Positions 6,050 to 6,912 of a stretch of 6,912 nt of DNA are shown piece by piece. Every line of letters starts with the position of its first letter. Position 1 is the stretch's first letter. The stretch covers positions 1-6,912 of the forward strand of contig JAEXXR010000501.1 of NCBI GenBank assembly GCA_023405705.1, read 5' to 3'. The translations under genes and the position numbers were made by a program. A model generated the notes under the pieces. The model searched no databases, was not told where the DNA came from, and was given only the letters and a program-made list of their open reading frames with translations. Source of the DNA: Actinomycetes bacterium (GTDB taxonomy: Bacteria; Actinomycetota; Thermoleophilia; Solirubrobacterales; Solirubrobacteraceae).

Positions 6050-6058
6050 CGGCGCGCG

Positions 6059-6739
6059 ATGAAGGTGATGGTCGTCGACGACGAGCCGGCGTTGCGGGAG
6101 GCGCTGGAGCTGGCGCTGCGGCTCGGCGGCTTCGAGGTGGAGCTGGTGCCCGACGGGCGCGAGGCGATCCGGCAGCTGCCGCTGACGCGGCCCGACGTCG
6201 TCCTGCTCGACGTGCTGATGCCCGAGCTGGACGGGATCGAGGTCTGCCGGCGGATGCGCGGCGCGGGCGATCGCACGCCGGTGCTGATGCTGACCGCGCG
6301 CGACGAGGTCGACGACCGCGTCGCGGGGCTGGAGGCCGGCGCCGACGACTACCTCGCCAAGCCGTTCGCGCTGCCCGAGCTGCTCGCGCGCCTGCACGCG
6401 CTGCTGCGCCGCACCGGCTGGGCGGCCGACGACGAGCTGCTGCGCTTCGACGACCTCGAGCTCGACCCGGCCGCCTACGAGGTCCGCCGCGACGGCCGCG
6501 CGCTCGACCTGACGCGGACCGAGTTCGCGCTGCTGGAGCTGTTCATGCGCAACCCCCGTCAGGTGCTGACGCGGGCGCTGATCGTCGAGCGGGTGTGGGG
6601 CTACGACTTCGGGCCGACCTCGAACTCGATCGACGTCTACGTCGGCTACCTGCGGCGCAAGACCGAGGCGGCCGGGGCGCCGCGGCTGCTGCACACCGTG
6701 CGGGGCGTCGGCTACGTGCTGCGGCAGGCGCGGCCGTGA
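6059..6739 (+). CDS. OmpR-family response regulator, MprA-like
   Basis: Cytosolic two-component transcription factor of 226 residues. The receiver domain (1-115) has acidic pocket Asp7-Asp8, phospho-acceptor Asp51 in LLDVLMPELDG, Thr79 and Lys101 in DDYLAKPF. The winged-helix DNA-binding domain (about 128-224) shows LDLTRTEFALLELFMRNPRQVLTR, VWGYDF, the DVYVGYLRRK recognition helix and HTVRGVGYVL. Sequence style matches the MprA/TcrA branch of actinobacterial regulators, often tied to envelope stress. The ATG at 6059 gives the family N-terminus; it has no Shine-Dalgarno but a nearby -10-like element. Its stop overlaps the GTG start of the following kinase gene, so the pair is one operon. All key residues are intact. 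Target genes cannot be read from this window. Confidence 0.96.
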   Translation: MKVMVVDDEPALREALELALRLGGFEVELVPDGREAIRQLPLTRPDVVLLDVLMPELDGIEVCRRMRGAGDRTPVLMLTARDEVDDRVAGLEAGADDYLAKPFALPELLARLHALLRRTGWAADDELLRFDDLELDPAAYEVRRDGRALDLTRTEFALLELFMRNPRQVLTRALIVERVWGYDFGPTSNSIDVYVGYLRRKTEAAGAPRLLHTVRGVGYVLRQARP

Positions 6740-6912
6740 GCTTCCGGCGGCGGGTCGTCGTGCTCGTCGCGGCGGCGGTCGCCGCCGCGATCGTCGGGGC
6801 CTCCGCGCTCGTCTACGTCGTGATGCGCGGCGAGCTGTACGGGCAGCTCGACAACCGGCTGCGCGCGCAGGCGCCGCAGGCGCAGTTCGTCGCCGCCGGG
6901 CCGCCACCCGGC
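6736..6912 (+). CDS. Sensor histidine kinase, N-terminal fragment (cut by window edge)
   Basis: Partner of the response regulator. Start is GTG at 6736, overlapping the regulator's TGA by 4 nt (GTGA), a normal coupling signal. Only 59 residues are visible: a basic N-terminus VSFRRR, one membrane segment VVVLVAAAVAAAIVGASALVY (about 7-27), then RGELYGQLDNRLR (31-43), the start of an extracytoplasmic part common in MprB-like kinases. HAMP, HisKA and ATPase domains lie beyond the window. The type is inferred from position and topology. Confidence 0.88.
   Translation, partial: MSFRRRVVVLVAAAVAAAIVGASALVYVVMRGELYGQLDNRLRAQAPQAQFVAAGPPPG

Noticed and set aside
5363..6907. 514-aa minus-strand frame
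   Set aside because: Antisense to the abi, response regulator and kinase genes, with no domain-like pattern.
1..6912. CRISPR array, tRNA, rRNA or insertion sequence
   Set aside because: No regularly spaced repeats, no cloverleaf or rRNA-like stretch, and no transposase or terminal inverted repeats were seen on reading both strands.

Overview
The window comes from a very GC-rich bacterium. Third codon positions are almost all G or C, there are long antisense open frames, and the gene set includes an MmyB-type XRE regulator, FadR/KstR2-like TetR, an acyl-CoA catabolic operon, and an MprA-like response regulator with its kinase. This points to an actinobacterium in the broad sense. Thermoleophilia/Solirubrobacterales (Conexibacter-like) is my best guess, but the sequence alone does not prove it.

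Left half, minus strand (about 4941 down to 1): a TetR regulator, an XRE/MmyB regulator, a short-chain-type acyl-CoA dehydrogenase, a hydroxymethylglutaryl-CoA lyase, and the biotin carboxylase subunit of an acyl-CoA carboxylase that runs off the left edge. The three enzymes form a leucine/branched-chain acyl-CoA breakdown set: oxidation of acyl-CoA, carboxylation at the methylcrotonyl-CoA step, and cleavage of HMG-CoA to acetoacetate and acetyl-CoA. The carboxylase looks broken. It has an in-frame TAG at 700-702, and about 50 codons with a frame change are missing near position 50, removing the segment that normally holds a catalytic Arg and the YYDPM-type motif. Either this is a decaying gene or the assembly is wrong in two places.

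Middle (4942-5377): a divergent intergenic region with several inverted repeats, then a 68-residue protein of unknown function with a textbook Shine-Dalgarno, then a 119-bp, less GC-rich spacer.

Right half, plus strand: an Abi-family HEPN protein with an intact RX4H motif, a candidate phage-defence RNase whose codon use differs from its neighbours. It is followed by an OmpR/MprA-like response regulator and the first 59 residues of its sensor kinase, with overlapping stop and start codons. Tandem 11-bp TTCAYC repeats lie upstream of the regulator.

Several genes (acyl-CoA dehydrogenase, MmyB regulator, Abi, response regulator) have a -10-like TANNNT ending only 7-9 nt before the ATG and no Shine-Dalgarno, which suggests leaderless transcripts. 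Perfect palindromes sit on top of the acyl-CoA dehydrogenase and MmyB promoters and are probably regulator binding sites.
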